Assembly: GCF_021390155.1 (NCBI RefSeq) | Contig: NZ_CP089985.1 | Location: forward strand, 4,847,001 to 4,911,000 | Length of the DNA: 64,000 bases | Direction: 5' to 3' | From: Pseudomonas sp. HN11 | Lineage (GTDB): Bacteria > Pseudomonadota > Gammaproteobacteria > Pseudomonadales > Pseudomonadaceae | Shown here: positions 35,542-45,235 of the stretch, piece by piece | Layout of the letters: each line of letters starts with the position of its first letter | Position numbering within the stretch: the stretch's first letter is position 1 | Position numbers and translations under genes: made by a program | The notes under the pieces: model-generated | What the model saw: the letters and a program-made list of their open reading frames with translations, nothing else | The model's database searches: none | What the model was told of the DNA's origin: nothing

Positions 35542-36600
35542 ATGGAAAACAGACAAGGCAAGGGGCTTTCCTTTGCCAGGCGTATCTACAAGCCAAGGAT
35601 CATTGGCACGGCGATGTGCTGCGTCAGCGTGATAGCGGCTCTGTATCCATTGGGTAAGCCAGGCTGGTTATGGGCCCTGTTGCTGATCAACGGTTTTGTC
35701 TGGCCACACCTGGCGTATCAGCTGGCAACCCGCTCCAAATTCCCCTACGACGCCGAACAACGCAACCTGGTGTATGACGCAGTGTTCAGCGGGTTCTGGG
35801 CCGCCACGTTGCACTTCACCCCGCTGACCACCGTGACCCTCCTGTCGATGGTCGCCATGAATAATGTCGCTGCCGGTGGCAAACGCCTGCTGATACGTGG
35901 CGCAGTGGCCCAAGTGCTGGGCGCCGCCATGGGTGCAGTGGTGTTCGGTTTGCAGTTCAACCCTTCGGTCAGCCTGGTTCAGGTCTACGCCTGCTTGCCG
36001 ATGTTGACGCTCTACCCCATGGCCATCGGTATGGTCTGCTATCAACTGGCAATCAAACTGTCTGAACACAAACGCGCGCTCAGCGCCTTGAGCCGCATCG
36101 ACAGTCTCACCGGCCTGCTCAATCACGGCTCGTGGAAAGACCTGCTGCACCTCAAGTTCCACAAGTGCCAGCAACAGCAAAGCCACGCCACGATCGCCCT
36201 GATCGACATCGACCACTTCAAGCAAATCAATGATACCCACGGCCATATTGTCGGTGACGCGGTCCTGCGGCAACTGAGCCTGGAGCTGCGGCGCAACCTG
36301 CGGGAAAACGACTTGGCCGGGCGGTATGGGGGCGATGAGTTCTGTGTGATTCTTCCGCAGATGCCCTTGGAACAGGCTGCCCAGGTCATGGAAGGCATGC
36401 GCGAGACTTTCAGCAATTACCGCAACCCGCAGATCCCGGAATTGCGCGTGAGCCTGAGCATCGGCCTGGCCGATTTCCAACCCTTTTTCACCGACGCCGC
36501 CACATGGCTGAATGCGGCGGATCGGGCGCTGTATGCTGCCAAGGACACCGGACGTAATCGGGTCAATATCAGCGAAGAAGTAATCGCTCATTCCGCCTGA
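35542..36600 (+). CDS. MASE2-GGDEF diguanylate cyclase (AdrA/DgcC-like)
   Basis: This 352-residue inner-membrane enzyme makes the second messenger c-di-GMP. A MASE2-type membrane domain (about 12-170) starts ARRIYKPRIIGTAMC, with several hydrophobic segments. A GGDEF domain follows from about residue 180 (SRIDSLTGLLNH), with intact GGDEF at 263-267 and an inhibitory-site RxxD at 254-257. Product inhibition is therefore likely. The ATG at 35542 has AGGA 5 bases before; an upstream GTG is less likely. It precedes a BdlA-like dispersal protein. Confidence 0.93.
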   Translation: MENRQGKGLSFARRIYKPRIIGTAMCCVSVIAALYPLGKPGWLWALLLINGFVWPHLAYQLATRSKFPYDAEQRNLVYDAVFSGFWAATLHFTPLTTVTLLSMVAMNNVAAGGKRLLIRGAVAQVLGAAMGAVVFGLQFNPSVSLVQVYACLPMLTLYPMAIGMVCYQLAIKLSEHKRALSALSRIDSLTGLLNHGSWKDLLHLKFHKCQQQQSHATIALIDIDHFKQINDTHGHIVGDAVLRQLSLELRRNLRENDLAGRYGGDEFCVILPQMPLEQAAQVMEGMRETFSNYRNPQIPELRVSLSIGLADFQPFFTDAATWLNAADRALYAAKDTGRNRVNISEEVIAHSA

Positions 36601-36863
36601 GGTTGTCCTACGACTCCTCGTCTGAATCTTCGTGCCTGCATGCGAGGAGAAAGCATAATGCCACCACTTATCGGCAACCCAAAAAAGGTCCTGCCCCTGA
36701 GGCGAACTTCTTGCCAGGCTGATCACTCTGAACCCGTTGTTCCACCCCCCGCTGTCGGCACAAGGAAGCTGACAATGAGCACGTCAACCGTATAGCGAAT
36801 GCCTTACGGGGGCAGGCGAATATCCAAGGAAACCCAGAAGCTTGCTTGCCCGAGCACCCGAAC

Positions 36864-38183
36864 ATGCTATTCAACGCGCATAAAAAAACCGTCAGTACCC
36901 TGCAACACACCGTCGCCCAACAGGCCAGCCTGCTGGGTGCCATCGAGCGCTCCATGGCGGTGATCGAATTCGACCTGTCCGGCACGGTGTTGCGGGCCAA
37001 TGCCAACTTCCTCCAGACCATGGGCTACTGCGCCGAGCAGGTCGAGGGCCAGTCCCACCGTATGTTCTGCACCCCGGTGTTCGCCCGCAGCCCAGAGTAC
37101 AACCAGTTGTGGTCGAATCTGCGCAATGGCCAGTTCCAGTCCGGCACCTTTGAACGGGTGGCGGGCGATGGCCAGTCAGTGTGGCTGGAGGCCAGCTACA
37201 ACCCGGTACGTGATGACACGGGCCAGGTCATCAAAGTGGTGAAGTACGCCATGGACGTCACGCCGCGCCTGCAGGCTGAAAGCGAAGCCAATGCCAAGTT
37301 GGCGGCCATTGGCCGTGCGATGGCGGTGATCGAATTCAATCTTGACGGCACCATCCTCACGGCCAACGCCAACTTCCTGCAGCGCATGGGCTACACACTG
37401 GCGCAGATCCAGGGCCAACACCACCGCCTGTTCTGCACCGCAGAGTTGGCCAATAGCACGACCTACAGCGACTTCTGGAAGCGCTTGAACCAGGGTGAAA
37501 TGTTCAGCGGCCAGTTTGAACGGGTGGATAAAAACGGCCAGACAGTGTGGCTCGAAGCCAACTACAACCCGGTTTACGACGCCAGCGGGCGCTTGTGCAA
37601 AGTGGTGAAGTTCGCCTCGGACGTGACCGCCATGGTGCAGCAACACACCGCCGATGCCGCCAGTGCGGCCCAGGCATATCACATCTCCCTGAACACCCGG
37701 GACATCGCCGAAAAAGGCGCCGAGGTGATCCAGCAAACCGCCAGCGGCATGCGCGATATTGCCGCCGATATCGATGGTTCCTCACAGCTGATCGCCAAGC
37801 TGGGCGAGCGTTCGCAGCAGATCACAGCGATCGTCAATACCATCCGGGGCATCGCCGACCAGACCAACTTACTGGCACTCAACGCCGCGATCGAGGCGGC
37901 GCGTGCCGGCGAGCAAGGTCGCGGGTTTGCCGTGGTGGCCGATGAAGTCCGGCAACTGGCGGCGCGCACCAGCGGTTCAACGGCGGAAATTTCCAGCATG
38001 ATCGCGATGATCCAGGACGAAACCCGCCAGGCCATCCACAGCATGGATGGCACCCGCGACCGCGCCGCCCTGGGCGTGGAGTTGGCGAACCAGGCCGGTA
38101 CGGTCATCGTGCAGATCCGCGAAGGCACCAGCGAGGCCGTGCAAGCGGTGAGCGCATTCGCCAATGAGCGCGGCGGCAACTGA
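36864..38183 (+). CDS. BdlA-like PAS-PAS-methyl-accepting protein
   Basis: The 439-residue product has two tandem PAS domains that are near copies ([20 protein letters not shown] and [20 protein letters not shown]), then an MCP signalling hairpin with [20 protein letters not shown]. There are no membrane segments, so it is cytoplasmic. The plan matches P. aeruginosa BdlA, a biofilm-dispersal sensor coupled to c-di-GMP. The start is uncertain (ATG at 36864; a TTG at 36846 is the alternative) and no strong ribosome site is seen. The diguanylate cyclase lies 263 bp upstream on the same strand. Confidence 0.82.
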   Translation: MLFNAHKKTVSTLQHTVAQQASLLGAIERSMAVIEFDLSGTVLRANANFLQTMGYCAEQVEGQSHRMFCTPVFARSPEYNQLWSNLRNGQFQSGTFERVAGDGQSVWLEASYNPVRDDTGQVIKVVKYAMDVTPRLQAESEANAKLAAIGRAMAVIEFNLDGTILTANANFLQRMGYTLAQIQGQHHRLFCTAELANSTTYSDFWKRLNQGEMFSGQFERVDKNGQTVWLEANYNPVYDASGRLCKVVKFASDVTAMVQQHTADAASAAQAYHISLNTRDIAEKGAEVIQQTASGMRDIAADIDGSSQLIAKLGERSQQITAIVNTIRGIADQTNLLALNAAIEAARAGEQGRGFAVVADEVRQLAARTSGSTAEISSMIAMIQDETRQAIHSMDGTRDRAALGVELANQAGTVIVQIREGTSEAVQAVSAFANERGGN

Positions 38184-38259
38184 CCCGATCTTCATACGGG
38201 ACGCTGGGGGCTCGGTCTATAGTGCTTGCTTGTCTTCAAGCAAACGATCCGAGCCCGCC

Positions 38260-38778
38260 ATGACCCCAGAAAAAACCGAAACCGCCCCCGTCGACCACCT
38301 GCGCTTCCATCGTCCCCATGCCCACTTGGCTCCGACCTTCGGCAATGACACGTTTGCCCTCAAGGCCGAAGCGTTCGCCCGTTTCTTCGGCACGCCCACC
38401 TTCCTCGGCGCACAAACCGCAATCGTGGTGTTGTGGGTGGTGCTGAACATGACCGGCATCACGCACTTCGATGTGTACCCGTTCATCCTGCTCAACCTGG
38501 CCTTCAGCCTGCAATCGGCCTATGCCGCGCCGCTGATCCTGCTGGCCCAGACGCGCCAGGCTGCCCGCGACAAGGCCCAGTCAGACGCCGACGCCCAGCA
38601 CCGCGAAGCCCTGGCCATTGCCAATACAGAGCGCCAGGCCCAGGCGGCGCAGACCACCAAACAGTTACTGGAACTGCTCGAACAAAACACCCGGCTGACG
38701 GAAATGACCAAGCAGCTGACAGAACATATCGAAAGCCTGACCAGCGAAATGCATAAACACTTTGTGCGAAAAACCTAA
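38260..38778 (+). CDS. DUF1003 family membrane protein
   Basis: This 172-residue protein has two hydrophobic segments (about 45-95: FLGAQTAIVVLWVVLNMTGI, PFILLNLAFSLQSAYAAPLI) typical of DUF1003, followed by a cytoplasmic coiled coil (RQAARDKAQSDADAQHREAL to the end). The role is unknown. Its stop overlaps the convergent LysR stop by 4 bp. Confidence 0.87.
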   Translation: MTPEKTETAPVDHLRFHRPHAHLAPTFGNDTFALKAEAFARFFGTPTFLGAQTAIVVLWVVLNMTGITHFDVYPFILLNLAFSLQSAYAAPLILLAQTRQAARDKAQSDADAQHREALAIANTERQAQAAQTTKQLLELLEQNTRLTEMTKQLTEHIESLTSEMHKHFVRKT

Positions 38779-39653
38779 GGCAACCGCAGGTGTCGCCCCA
38801 GCTCATCAAACAACGTCACAACCGATCGCAGCGCCCGACAATCAGGGCGCGTGAGCAACCACAACGCTGTGTCATGCCCCGCCAATGCGGGGCCCAACGG
38901 TTGCAGACCTTCACACAATAGAAAGTCGGGCAATGCCGCCACACCCAAACCCGCACGCACCAATTCGGTGACCGATAACATGCTGTTGCAGCGGTAGCTG
39001 GGACGCACGCCAGGCAAGTGCTCGCGGCGCCAGGCGACCGTGGGGTGGTCGGGCAGGAAGTCATCGGGGGCGATCCATGGCAGGTCTGCCAGTTCGTGTC
39101 CCATGTGTTGTAGGGCGAAACCCGCACTGGCGCACACCTGATACGCCACATTGCCCAGACGTCGCCCCACCAAATGCTCCGGCGGCGTGCGGGTCAGGCG
39201 CAAGGCGATATCGGCGTCGCGGCGGCTGAGGTTGGCGAAGTCATTCGACGTGCTCAGCTCCAGGGTCAGCGCCGGGTACTGCGGCATGAACTGCGCCAGC
39301 GCCGGCAACAGCAAGCCTTGCAGCACCGAGTCAGTACAGGTCAGGCGCACCGTGCCGCTGATCACTTCACCGCCTTGCTCCACACCAATACGCGCGGCCT
39401 CTAGTGCTTGTTCGGCACGTTCCGCCTGTTGCGCCAGGTTGCTCGCCAGGCTGGTGGGCAGGTAGCCGGCGCGGCTTTTTTCGAACAGCGTCTGGCCCAG
39501 CGCCGCCTCCAGGCGTCGCACCGCACGGAACACCGTGGACACGTCCACCCGCAGCAGTGCTGCCGCCCGTGCGAGCGTGCCGCCGCGTACCAGCGCGAGG
39601 ATCAACGATAAGTCCGGGTAGTCGATTGAATAGTGCGTTGCTGCATTGAGCAT
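38775..39653 (-). CDS. LysR-type regulator
   Basis: This 292-residue regulator has an HTH at about 12-70 (LILALVRGGTLARAAALLRV, VSTVFRAVRRLEAALG). The effector domain follows. It is divergent from the CTP-synthase-like amidotransferase gene (80 bp apart) and probably controls it and the monooxygenase behind it. No operator was identified. Confidence 0.92.
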   Translation of the reverse strand: MLNAATHYSIDYPDLSLILALVRGGTLARAAALLRVDVSTVFRAVRRLEAALGQTLFEKSRAGYLPTSLASNLAQQAERAEQALEAARIGVEQGGEVISGTVRLTCTDSVLQGLLLPALAQFMPQYPALTLELSTSNDFANLSRRDADIALRLTRTPPEHLVGRRLGNVAYQVCASAGFALQHMGHELADLPWIAPDDFLPDHPTVAWRREHLPGVRPSYRCNSMLSVTELVRAGLGVAALPDFLLCEGLQPLGPALAGHDTALWLLTRPDCRALRSVVTLFDELGRHLRLP

Positions 39654-39733
39654 GTGTTAAAACGCCAATATTGATTGCGTGAGCGCCAATTTATAGTGCG
39701 CGCCAGGACACCACAAGCCATGGGATGTACACG

Positions 39734-40435
39734 ATGAAAGCCACGCCTCTGCACCTCGCCCTGATCGGCGACTACAACCCCGATGTCATCGCTCACCAGG
39801 CCATACCCGTGGCGCTGCAACAGGCAGCCGAGACCTTGGGCCTGAGCGTTCATGTGCAGTGGCTCGACACCGACACCCTGCCTGAGTCACTACATGGCTT
39901 CGACGGTTTCTGGTGCGTTCCCGCCAGCCCCTACCGCGACGCCGAGGGTGCAATGCGCGCGATCCGCTTTGCCCGCGAGCAACGCCGTCCCTTCCTCGGC
40001 ACCTGCGGTGGTTTTCAGCATGCGGTGCTGGAATACGCGCGCAATGTACTGGGCTGGAAGGATGCCGAGCATGGCGAACTCGCGCCGCAGTCCAAGCGCG
40101 CAGTGATCGCGCCACTGAGCTGCGCCTTGGTGGAAGCCACCGACACCGTGCGCCTGTCGCCCTACACCCGGATCGCCGAAGCCTACGGCACCCTGGATGT
40201 GCAGGAGGGTTATCGCTGCCGTTATGGCGTGAACCCCGAATTTCTGGAAGCCTTGTTCGAAGGCGACCTCATCCCCAGCGGCCATGACTCGGCAGGCGAT
40301 CTGCGGGCGGTGGAATTGCTCGACCACCCGTTTTTCGTCGCCACCCTGTTCCAGCCCGAACGTACGGCGCTGGAAGGTATTACCCCGCCCTTGGCGATGG
40401 CCCTGCTCAAGGCTTGCCAGGCGGTGGCCGCATGA
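39734..40435 (+). CDS. CTP synthase C-terminal-like class I amidotransferase
   Basis: This 233-residue protein resembles the glutamine amidotransferase half of CTP synthase without the synthetase half. The nucleophile elbow GTCGGFQHAVLEYARN has the cysteine (C91). The usual FHPE catalytic motif reads FQPE here (Q207, E209), so the triad histidine is replaced; glutaminase activity may be lost. The ATG at 39734 is chosen, three codons after another ATG. Its stop overlaps the next gene (ATGA). Its function is unclear; it lies with a small monooxygenase-like gene, divergent from LysR. Confidence 0.82.
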   Translation: MKATPLHLALIGDYNPDVIAHQAIPVALQQAAETLGLSVHVQWLDTDTLPESLHGFDGFWCVPASPYRDAEGAMRAIRFAREQRRPFLGTCGGFQHAVLEYARNVLGWKDAEHGELAPQSKRAVIAPLSCALVEATDTVRLSPYTRIAEAYGTLDVQEGYRCRYGVNPEFLEALFEGDLIPSGHDSAGDLRAVELLDHPFFVATLFQPERTALEGITPPLAMALLKACQAVAA

Positions 40436-40746
40436 TCGCCCACACACCCAGCCCGCCCTACTACACGGTAATTTTCAGCTCATTGCGCACCGAAGGCGAT
40501 CAAGGCTACGCGCAGGCGGCCGGCCGAATGCTGGAACTGGCACGCGAACAATCGGGTTTTCTCGGCGTGGAGTCCGCACGGGAAGACGGCCTGGGCATCA
40601 CCGTGTCGTACTGGGAGAGTGAAGCAGCCATCCTGGCCTGGAAGCAGCAGGCCGAGCACCGGACGGTGCGTGAACAAGGGCGCGCCACCTGGTACTCGGC
40701 CTTCCAGACCCGAGTGTGCAAAGTCGAACGGGACTACAGTTTTTAG
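40432..40746 (+). CDS. Antibiotic biosynthesis monooxygenase (ABM)-family protein
   Basis: This 104-residue dimeric alpha-beta barrel protein shows YYTVIFSSLR, SGFLGVESAREDGLGITVSY and WKQQAEHRTVREQGR, typical of the ABM family. It is coupled to the amidotransferase by the ATGA overlap. The substrate is unknown; many members are stress or heme/quinol-related. Confidence 0.85.
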   Translation: MIAHTPSPPYYTVIFSSLRTEGDQGYAQAAGRMLELAREQSGFLGVESAREDGLGITVSYWESEAAILAWKQQAEHRTVREQGRATWYSAFQTRVCKVERDYSF

Positions 40747-40751
40747 GCGAG

Positions 40752-41075
40752 CTAGCTCACCAGACTGCGCAACGCACTGATCTGCGCAATCTCCACCCGA
40801 CGCATGTACACCCGCAGCGGCTCGGTGATGTTGATGCGGTCGTCGATGTTCTGGTCCAGCAGCAATTGGAGGCGGTCGCGGGACAGGGTCATGGTCTGCT
40901 CCGGGGCCGGCAGCCAGACGAACTCAGCGGTGGGAATGATGCCGTCATCGGCCACGTCCATGCCAAAGGCATCTTCGCTGAAACGCACGATGTACTGGCC
41001 CGTCTTGCGGTTGAGGCCAACAAAACCGTGGAGTTGGTCGGCGGCCTGGCAGATAAGCTCGGAAGTGATGCGCAT
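40752..41075 (-). CDS. DUF2025 family protein
   Basis: A 107-residue soluble protein (MRITSELICQAADQLHGF, GLNRKTGQYIVRFSEDAFGM) typical of DUF2025, a compact Pseudomonas family (PA1123-like) with no known role. GAGG lies 6 bases before ATG. A longer reading frame upstream is not used. It is convergent with the ABM gene. Confidence 0.85.
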   Translation of the reverse strand: MRITSELICQAADQLHGFVGLNRKTGQYIVRFSEDAFGMDVADDGIIPTAEFVWLPAPEQTMTLSRDRLQLLLDQNIDDRINITEPLRVYMRRVEIAQISALRSLVS

Positions 41076-41307
41076 GGTAAACCTCACTGAAAAGTCCCAC
41101 CGGGACTGGAAAGATGGCTTACACGCATGGCGGAAAGTACCGCCCTCTGAAGGGGCAGCTTCGGGCAAGAATACTGCAATGCTCGCGAAAAAATCCGAGA
41201 AAATTCAAGCCTGCGCACGTTAATGTCGGTTTGGTGATAGCGCCTTTCGCAATCAATTGTTAAAAAGGAGGCCTTCTCAAAGTTCCCTCCACGAAAGGAC
41301 TTCGCAT

Positions 41308-42435
41308 ATGCCTGTCACGTTTACCAAGAGCGCCCTGCTGCTCGCCCTGATGCTCGGCCTGGGCCAGGCACATGCGCAAGACCCTATCAGCCCGGCTGAA
41401 TTGGCGACCAACGAAGGCATTCCCTATCCTGCCGTGATCGCCCACCGTGGTGCCTCCTTCGATGCACCGGAATCCACCGCTGCCGCCTACAAGATCGCCC
41501 GCGACCTGGGTGCCGACTACTTGGAAATGGACCTGCAGCGCAGCAAGGACGGCGTACTGTTCGCTTTGCACGACAACAACCTGCAGCGCACTACCGACGT
41601 CGCCACAAAGTTCCCCGACCGCAAGGACGCCCCGGCCAACGAGTTCACCTGGAAAGAACTGCAAACTCTCGACGCCGGCAGCTGGTTCAACGCAGCCTAC
41701 CCGGACCGTGCGCGTCCCGGTTTCGTCGGCCTGAAAATCCAGAGCCTGGACGACATCATCAAGATCGCCGAGGGCAACCCACAGCACAAACCCGGGCTGT
41801 ACATCGAAACCAAGGAGCCCAAGCAATTCCCGGGCATCGAAGCCGACCTGAAAAACAAGCTGCTCGACAAAGGCTGGCTGAGCTCCGCGGGCTCCAAGCT
41901 GGGCAAGAGCAACACCGGCGTCGGCCAGGGCAAGGGCCGCGTGGTGCTGCAAACCTTCGAAGTGGCGAGCCTGAAAGAGCTGCAGAAAGAAATGCCCAAT
42001 ACCCCGAAAATCCTGCTGTTGTGGGTGGGTGAAGGCAGCATCGAGCCGAAGAACAAGCAGACGTTCGCTGAATCCGGCGAAACCACCAAGGCCGCCTACT
42101 ACGCCAAGCAAGAGCCGAAAGACGCTGCCGAGTTCGAAAAATGGATCGACGAAGCCAAGAGCCTCGGCGCCATCGGCACCGGCCCATCGGCTGAGCTGAC
42201 AAACCACGGCGACCAGAGCTATTCGGACCTGGTCAAACCGGAAATGAACAAGCTGACCCACGACAAAGGCCTGTTGGTACACGTCTACACCGTGGACGAG
42301 CCGGTGGACTTCGACAAGGTAATGAAGGCCGGCGTCGATGGCATCTTCACCAACCGCGCCGCCGAACTGCTGAAGTTCTACAAACGCTGGCCGTCTTCGA
42401 GCGTGCAGGATCTGCTGAACGACTATAAGTACTGA
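41308..42435 (+). CDS. Periplasmic glycerophosphodiester phosphodiesterase
   Basis: This 375-residue GlpQ-like enzyme has a signal peptide (MPVTFTKSALLLALMLGLG, QAHAQ). The GDPD core starts AVIAHRGASFDAPESTAAAY, with catalytic His/Arg/Glu and LEMDLQRSKDGVLFALHD. It hydrolyses glycerophosphodiesters to glycerol-3-phosphate and an alcohol. AAGGA lies 8 bases before ATG. A Pit phosphate transporter lies about 4 kb away, but no Pho box was seen. The PEST position replaces the more common PENT. Confidence 0.9.
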   Translation: MPVTFTKSALLLALMLGLGQAHAQDPISPAELATNEGIPYPAVIAHRGASFDAPESTAAAYKIARDLGADYLEMDLQRSKDGVLFALHDNNLQRTTDVATKFPDRKDAPANEFTWKELQTLDAGSWFNAAYPDRARPGFVGLKIQSLDDIIKIAEGNPQHKPGLYIETKEPKQFPGIEADLKNKLLDKGWLSSAGSKLGKSNTGVGQGKGRVVLQTFEVASLKELQKEMPNTPKILLLWVGEGSIEPKNKQTFAESGETTKAAYYAKQEPKDAAEFEKWIDEAKSLGAIGTGPSAELTNHGDQSYSDLVKPEMNKLTHDKGLLVHVYTVDEPVDFDKVMKAGVDGIFTNRAAELLKFYKRWPSSSVQDLLNDYKY

Positions 42436-42450
42436 GTGAAGGCCGAATAA

Positions 42451-42627
42451 TCAGGCCGCCTGTGGTTGGGGCGTGACCAGGGCCTGATCCTCGGCGAGCT
42501 GGGGCGCACCGCGTCCCATGCGCACTACGCCCATCAGTTGATGCTCTGCGCCCGACCAATCACCGTCAGCCTGGATGGTCAGGTCACCAGGGCCCACCAC
42601 CTGTTTATACCTTCAGGCTTTCGTTGA
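42451..42627 (+). pseudogene. AraC-family regulator, N-terminal remnant
   Basis: An open frame without a start encodes GRLWLGRDQGLILGELGRTA, HAHYAHQLMLCARP and HHLFIPSGFR, then stops. This is the cupin-like sensing domain of an AraC-type regulator; the DNA-binding half is gone. It meets a sterol-desaturase fragment on the other strand at about 42605-42625, forming a second deletion scar. Confidence 0.75.
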
Positions 42628-42829
42628 CCAGCGCGTGCAAGGTGTCGCGCCGACGATCGCCCAGGCTGCGATTCCACTGCGGCTCATAGGGCAGCCACTG
42701 CTCCGCTAGAAACGCCACCCCCACTGCCGCCGCAAACACCAGCAACAGCCACTGCGGCATCCAGATTGCCCAGGCGATAAACCCCGCCAGGAATGCCGGG
42801 GCGTAGATACAAGCCACTAACCGTTTCAT
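42605..42829 (-). pseudogene. Sterol desaturase-family protein, N-terminal fragment
   Basis: The 74-residue frame has GGGAGG 5 bases before ATG. Two hydrophobic segments (LVACIYAPAFLAGFIAWAIW, LLLVFAAAVGVAFLAEQW) and EPQWNRSLGDRRRDTLHALV match the start of fatty-acid hydroxylase/sterol desaturase-family membrane proteins. The histidine-box region that binds iron is missing. It may still be translated as a short membrane peptide. It overlaps the AraC remnant. Confidence 0.7.
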
Positions 42830-42983
42830 CTGAGCCTCCCTTTAAGTGAGCCCCCAGCATGAAATTCCCTGCGCCTGGCGGATTGAACAAACTGCGCAAC
42901 TGCTTGAAATAATTAAGGGTGAATTAAGTTGCGCTGGTTAACCTGATCCCACTTAAACAGCTCACCAGAAAAGGACACACACC

Positions 42984-43292
42984 ATGAAAACCCTGACCGC
43001 TTTGTTCGCCGCTACCGCCCTGACCCTGACTGCCGGCCTGGCCCAGGCTGATGTTCGCCCGGACCAGATCGAAGGCCTGCTCAAGTCCGGTGCCGTGATG
43101 CCTTTCGAGAAACTCAACACTGCCGCCCTGGCCAAACACGCAGGCGCCACCATCAACGACACCGAACTGGACCACAACAACAGCGGCGTACTGGTCTACG
43201 AAGTGGACCTGACCGACACTGCCGGCAAGAAGTTTGAAGTGAAACTCGACGCCAAGACCGGTGCTGTGCTGGAAGACAAACTGGACACTTGA
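42984..43292 (+). CDS. PepSY-domain secreted protein
   Basis: This 102-residue protein has a signal peptide (MKTLTALFAATALTLTAGLA, QADV). A PepSY domain follows (GVLVYEVDLTDTAGKKFEVK, LDAKTGAVLEDK). PepSY proteins are thought to bind or inhibit peptidases or sense metals. AAAAGGAC lies before ATG. A bidirectional terminator follows. Confidence 0.9.
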   Translation: MKTLTALFAATALTLTAGLAQADVRPDQIEGLLKSGAVMPFEKLNTAALAKHAGATINDTELDHNNSGVLVYEVDLTDTAGKKFEVKLDAKTGAVLEDKLDT

Positions 43293-43311
43293 TTCGAACC
43301 GAAAATAACAA

Positions 43312-43331
43312 ACGCCACCCTCGGGTGGCGT
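43312..43331. terminator. Bidirectional terminator between PepSY and MCP genes
   Basis: ACGCCACCC-TC-GGGTGGCGT is a perfect hairpin followed by TTTTT on the plus strand, with AT-rich sequence on the other side. It can end both the PepSY transcript and the convergent MCP transcript. Confidence 0.9.
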
Positions 43332-43343
43332 TTTTATGCCCGG

Positions 43344-44972
43344 TCAGGCGCCCAGACGCGCCGTCACTTCATTCAACTCAGTCGACAACCCGCGCAGGTT
43401 GTGGCTCGCCGCTTCAGTACGCTGCACATTGTCGAGGTTGGCCGTGGCCACCGTGGTGATCTGCGTAATGTTGCGCGAGATGTCCTCGGCTACCGATGTC
43501 TGCTCCTCGGCCGCCGTGGCGATCTGGCGGTTCATATCGCGAATCGCCTCCACCGCTTGGGTGATATGCGTGAGCATGGCGCCGGCCTGCGTGACCTTCT
43601 CCACGCTCTCATCACTGCACGACTGGCCACTCACAATGGCTTCGGCCGCATCCACCGCGCCAGTCTGCACCGCTTCGATAATCCCGTTGATCTCGATGAT
43701 CGACGCCGCCGTGCGTTGCGCCAGGCTGCGTACTTCATCGGCCACCACCGCAAAACCCCGGCCGGCTTCACCCGCACGCGCAGCTTCAATGGCGGCGTTG
43801 AGCGCCAGCAGGTTCGTCTGTTCGGCGATGCCGCGAATCACCTCGAGCACCTTGCCGATGCGCACGCTGTCGGTTTCCAGGCGGCGGATGATGGTGCCGG
43901 TGTTAAGGATCTCGTTGCGCATCTGGCCGATAGTGGCAATGGTGACTTTCATCACTTCACCACCTTCACGGGCCGAGTGATCCGCCTCATCGGCAGCGCG
44001 AGAGGCACTGGCGGCGTGGCGTGCAACTTCCTGGGCGGTGGCCGACATTTCGGTCATCGCCGTGGCCACCTGATCGGTGCGGTTGAATTGATCGCTGGTG
44101 CCCGTCGCCATCTGCCCGGCAATGGCATTCAACTCGCCGCTGGCGCTGACCAGGTCGGTGGCGCTGCGTTGCAAGCGGCTGAAGGTTTCGGCCAGGAAGT
44201 CACGCAAGGTATTCGCGGCAGCCGCCAAGTGGCCCAGTTCATCCTGGCGCAGGCTGGCCACGCGCTCGGCGAAACGACCATGGCTCAGTTGGGTCACGTA
44301 ATCGATCAAGCCACGGATCGGCAGGATCAGGTTGCGGTTGATCAGCCACAGGCTGAACAGTCCGATCAACACACCGGACAACAACATGATCGCCAGCCCT
44401 ACCAGCACAGTGCGCTCGGCATAGGCGCTGATGGCTTTGGATTGCTGGCTACCTTGTTCGCGCAGGTCGCTGACCAGCGCACTCATCTGCTCACTGGCGG
44501 CGCGGTCCACACCTTTCACCGCCGTGTCGCCGGCCGTTGCATCGCCACCGGCGGCTACGTAGGCATCGCGGCCTTTCTGGTAAGCCACGCCGAGTTGCTG
44601 GTGTTCCTCGCGCAAGGTTTCGATGCGGCGGCTCAGGCTCGGATCGCTGCGGGTATGGGTGACCAATCGAGTGAGGATGCCTTGTACGTCGCGTTGGCGG
44701 TCCTGGAACTGGCCCCAGTATTTCTCCATGTCCTGGGGCTGCTTGCCACGCAGCAGGACGTTTTTCCATTCCTGCACCTGCACCTTGAATTGCAGGTTGG
44801 CCTCGTCGATCAGTTGAGAAGTCAGCAACGGCCCCTCAATCAAACTGCGATAACTCTGCACCCCATTGGACAAGAAATTGAAACAGGCCAGGGCGATCAA
44901 CAGCATCGCCAACAGGCTGCCACCGAGCAGCGACAGGATTTGTGCTCTCAAGGAGGTTCGCAAAACATTCAT
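43344..44972 (-). CDS. Methyl-accepting chemotaxis protein
   Basis: This 542-residue inner-membrane chemoreceptor has a first membrane segment (about 10-32), a helical periplasmic sensor (to ~190), a second segment ([20 protein letters not shown]), HAMP ([20 protein letters not shown]) and the MCP signalling hairpin with [20 protein letters not shown]. It signals through CheW/CheA; the ligand is not predictable. The ATG at 44972 has GAGG 10 bases before. A longer frame upstream is not supported. Confidence 0.94.
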   Translation of the reverse strand: MNVLRTSLRAQILSLLGGSLLAMLLIALACFNFLSNGVQSYRSLIEGPLLTSQLIDEANLQFKVQVQEWKNVLLRGKQPQDMEKYWGQFQDRQRDVQGILTRLVTHTRSDPSLSRRIETLREEHQQLGVAYQKGRDAYVAAGGDATAGDTAVKGVDRAASEQMSALVSDLREQGSQQSKAISAYAERTVLVGLAIMLLSGVLIGLFSLWLINRNLILPIRGLIDYVTQLSHGRFAERVASLRQDELGHLAAAANTLRDFLAETFSRLQRSATDLVSASGELNAIAGQMATGTSDQFNRTDQVATAMTEMSATAQEVARHAASASRAADEADHSAREGGEVMKVTIATIGQMRNEILNTGTIIRRLETDSVRIGKVLEVIRGIAEQTNLLALNAAIEAARAGEAGRGFAVVADEVRSLAQRTAASIIEINGIIEAVQTGAVDAAEAIVSGQSCSDESVEKVTQAGAMLTHITQAVEAIRDMNRQIATAAEEQTSVAEDISRNITQITTVATANLDNVQRTEAASHNLRGLSTELNEVTARLGA

Positions 44973-45235
44973 CGGGGAAAAGCCTCGATACAAGGAATTG
45001 GTGCATGCACGCCTAACGTCCTTGTCATCAAAAGGTACCGCCCATCCACCGCGGTTCCTGATGCCTTGAATCGGCCGAGTTAGAGCCTTCTTGAACGGCC
45101 CCTGACAAACGGTCAAATAAATGTCACCACAACGAAATAAATTCAGAACCGTCACAAAACTGTCAAATCCCCTTGCAATGATTCGCGCATGCGGACCTGT
45201 GAAATCTCCTACAGGCGCTTTTTCTGCGAGCCCTC

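Noticed and set aside
41169..41307. Pho box before the glycerophosphodiesterase
   Set aside because: No tandem CTGTCAT-like repeats are visible in this gap.
43401..45083. A 560-codon plus-strand frame across the chemoreceptor gene
   Set aside because: The minus-strand product is a complete MCP; the plus-strand translation is a shadow.
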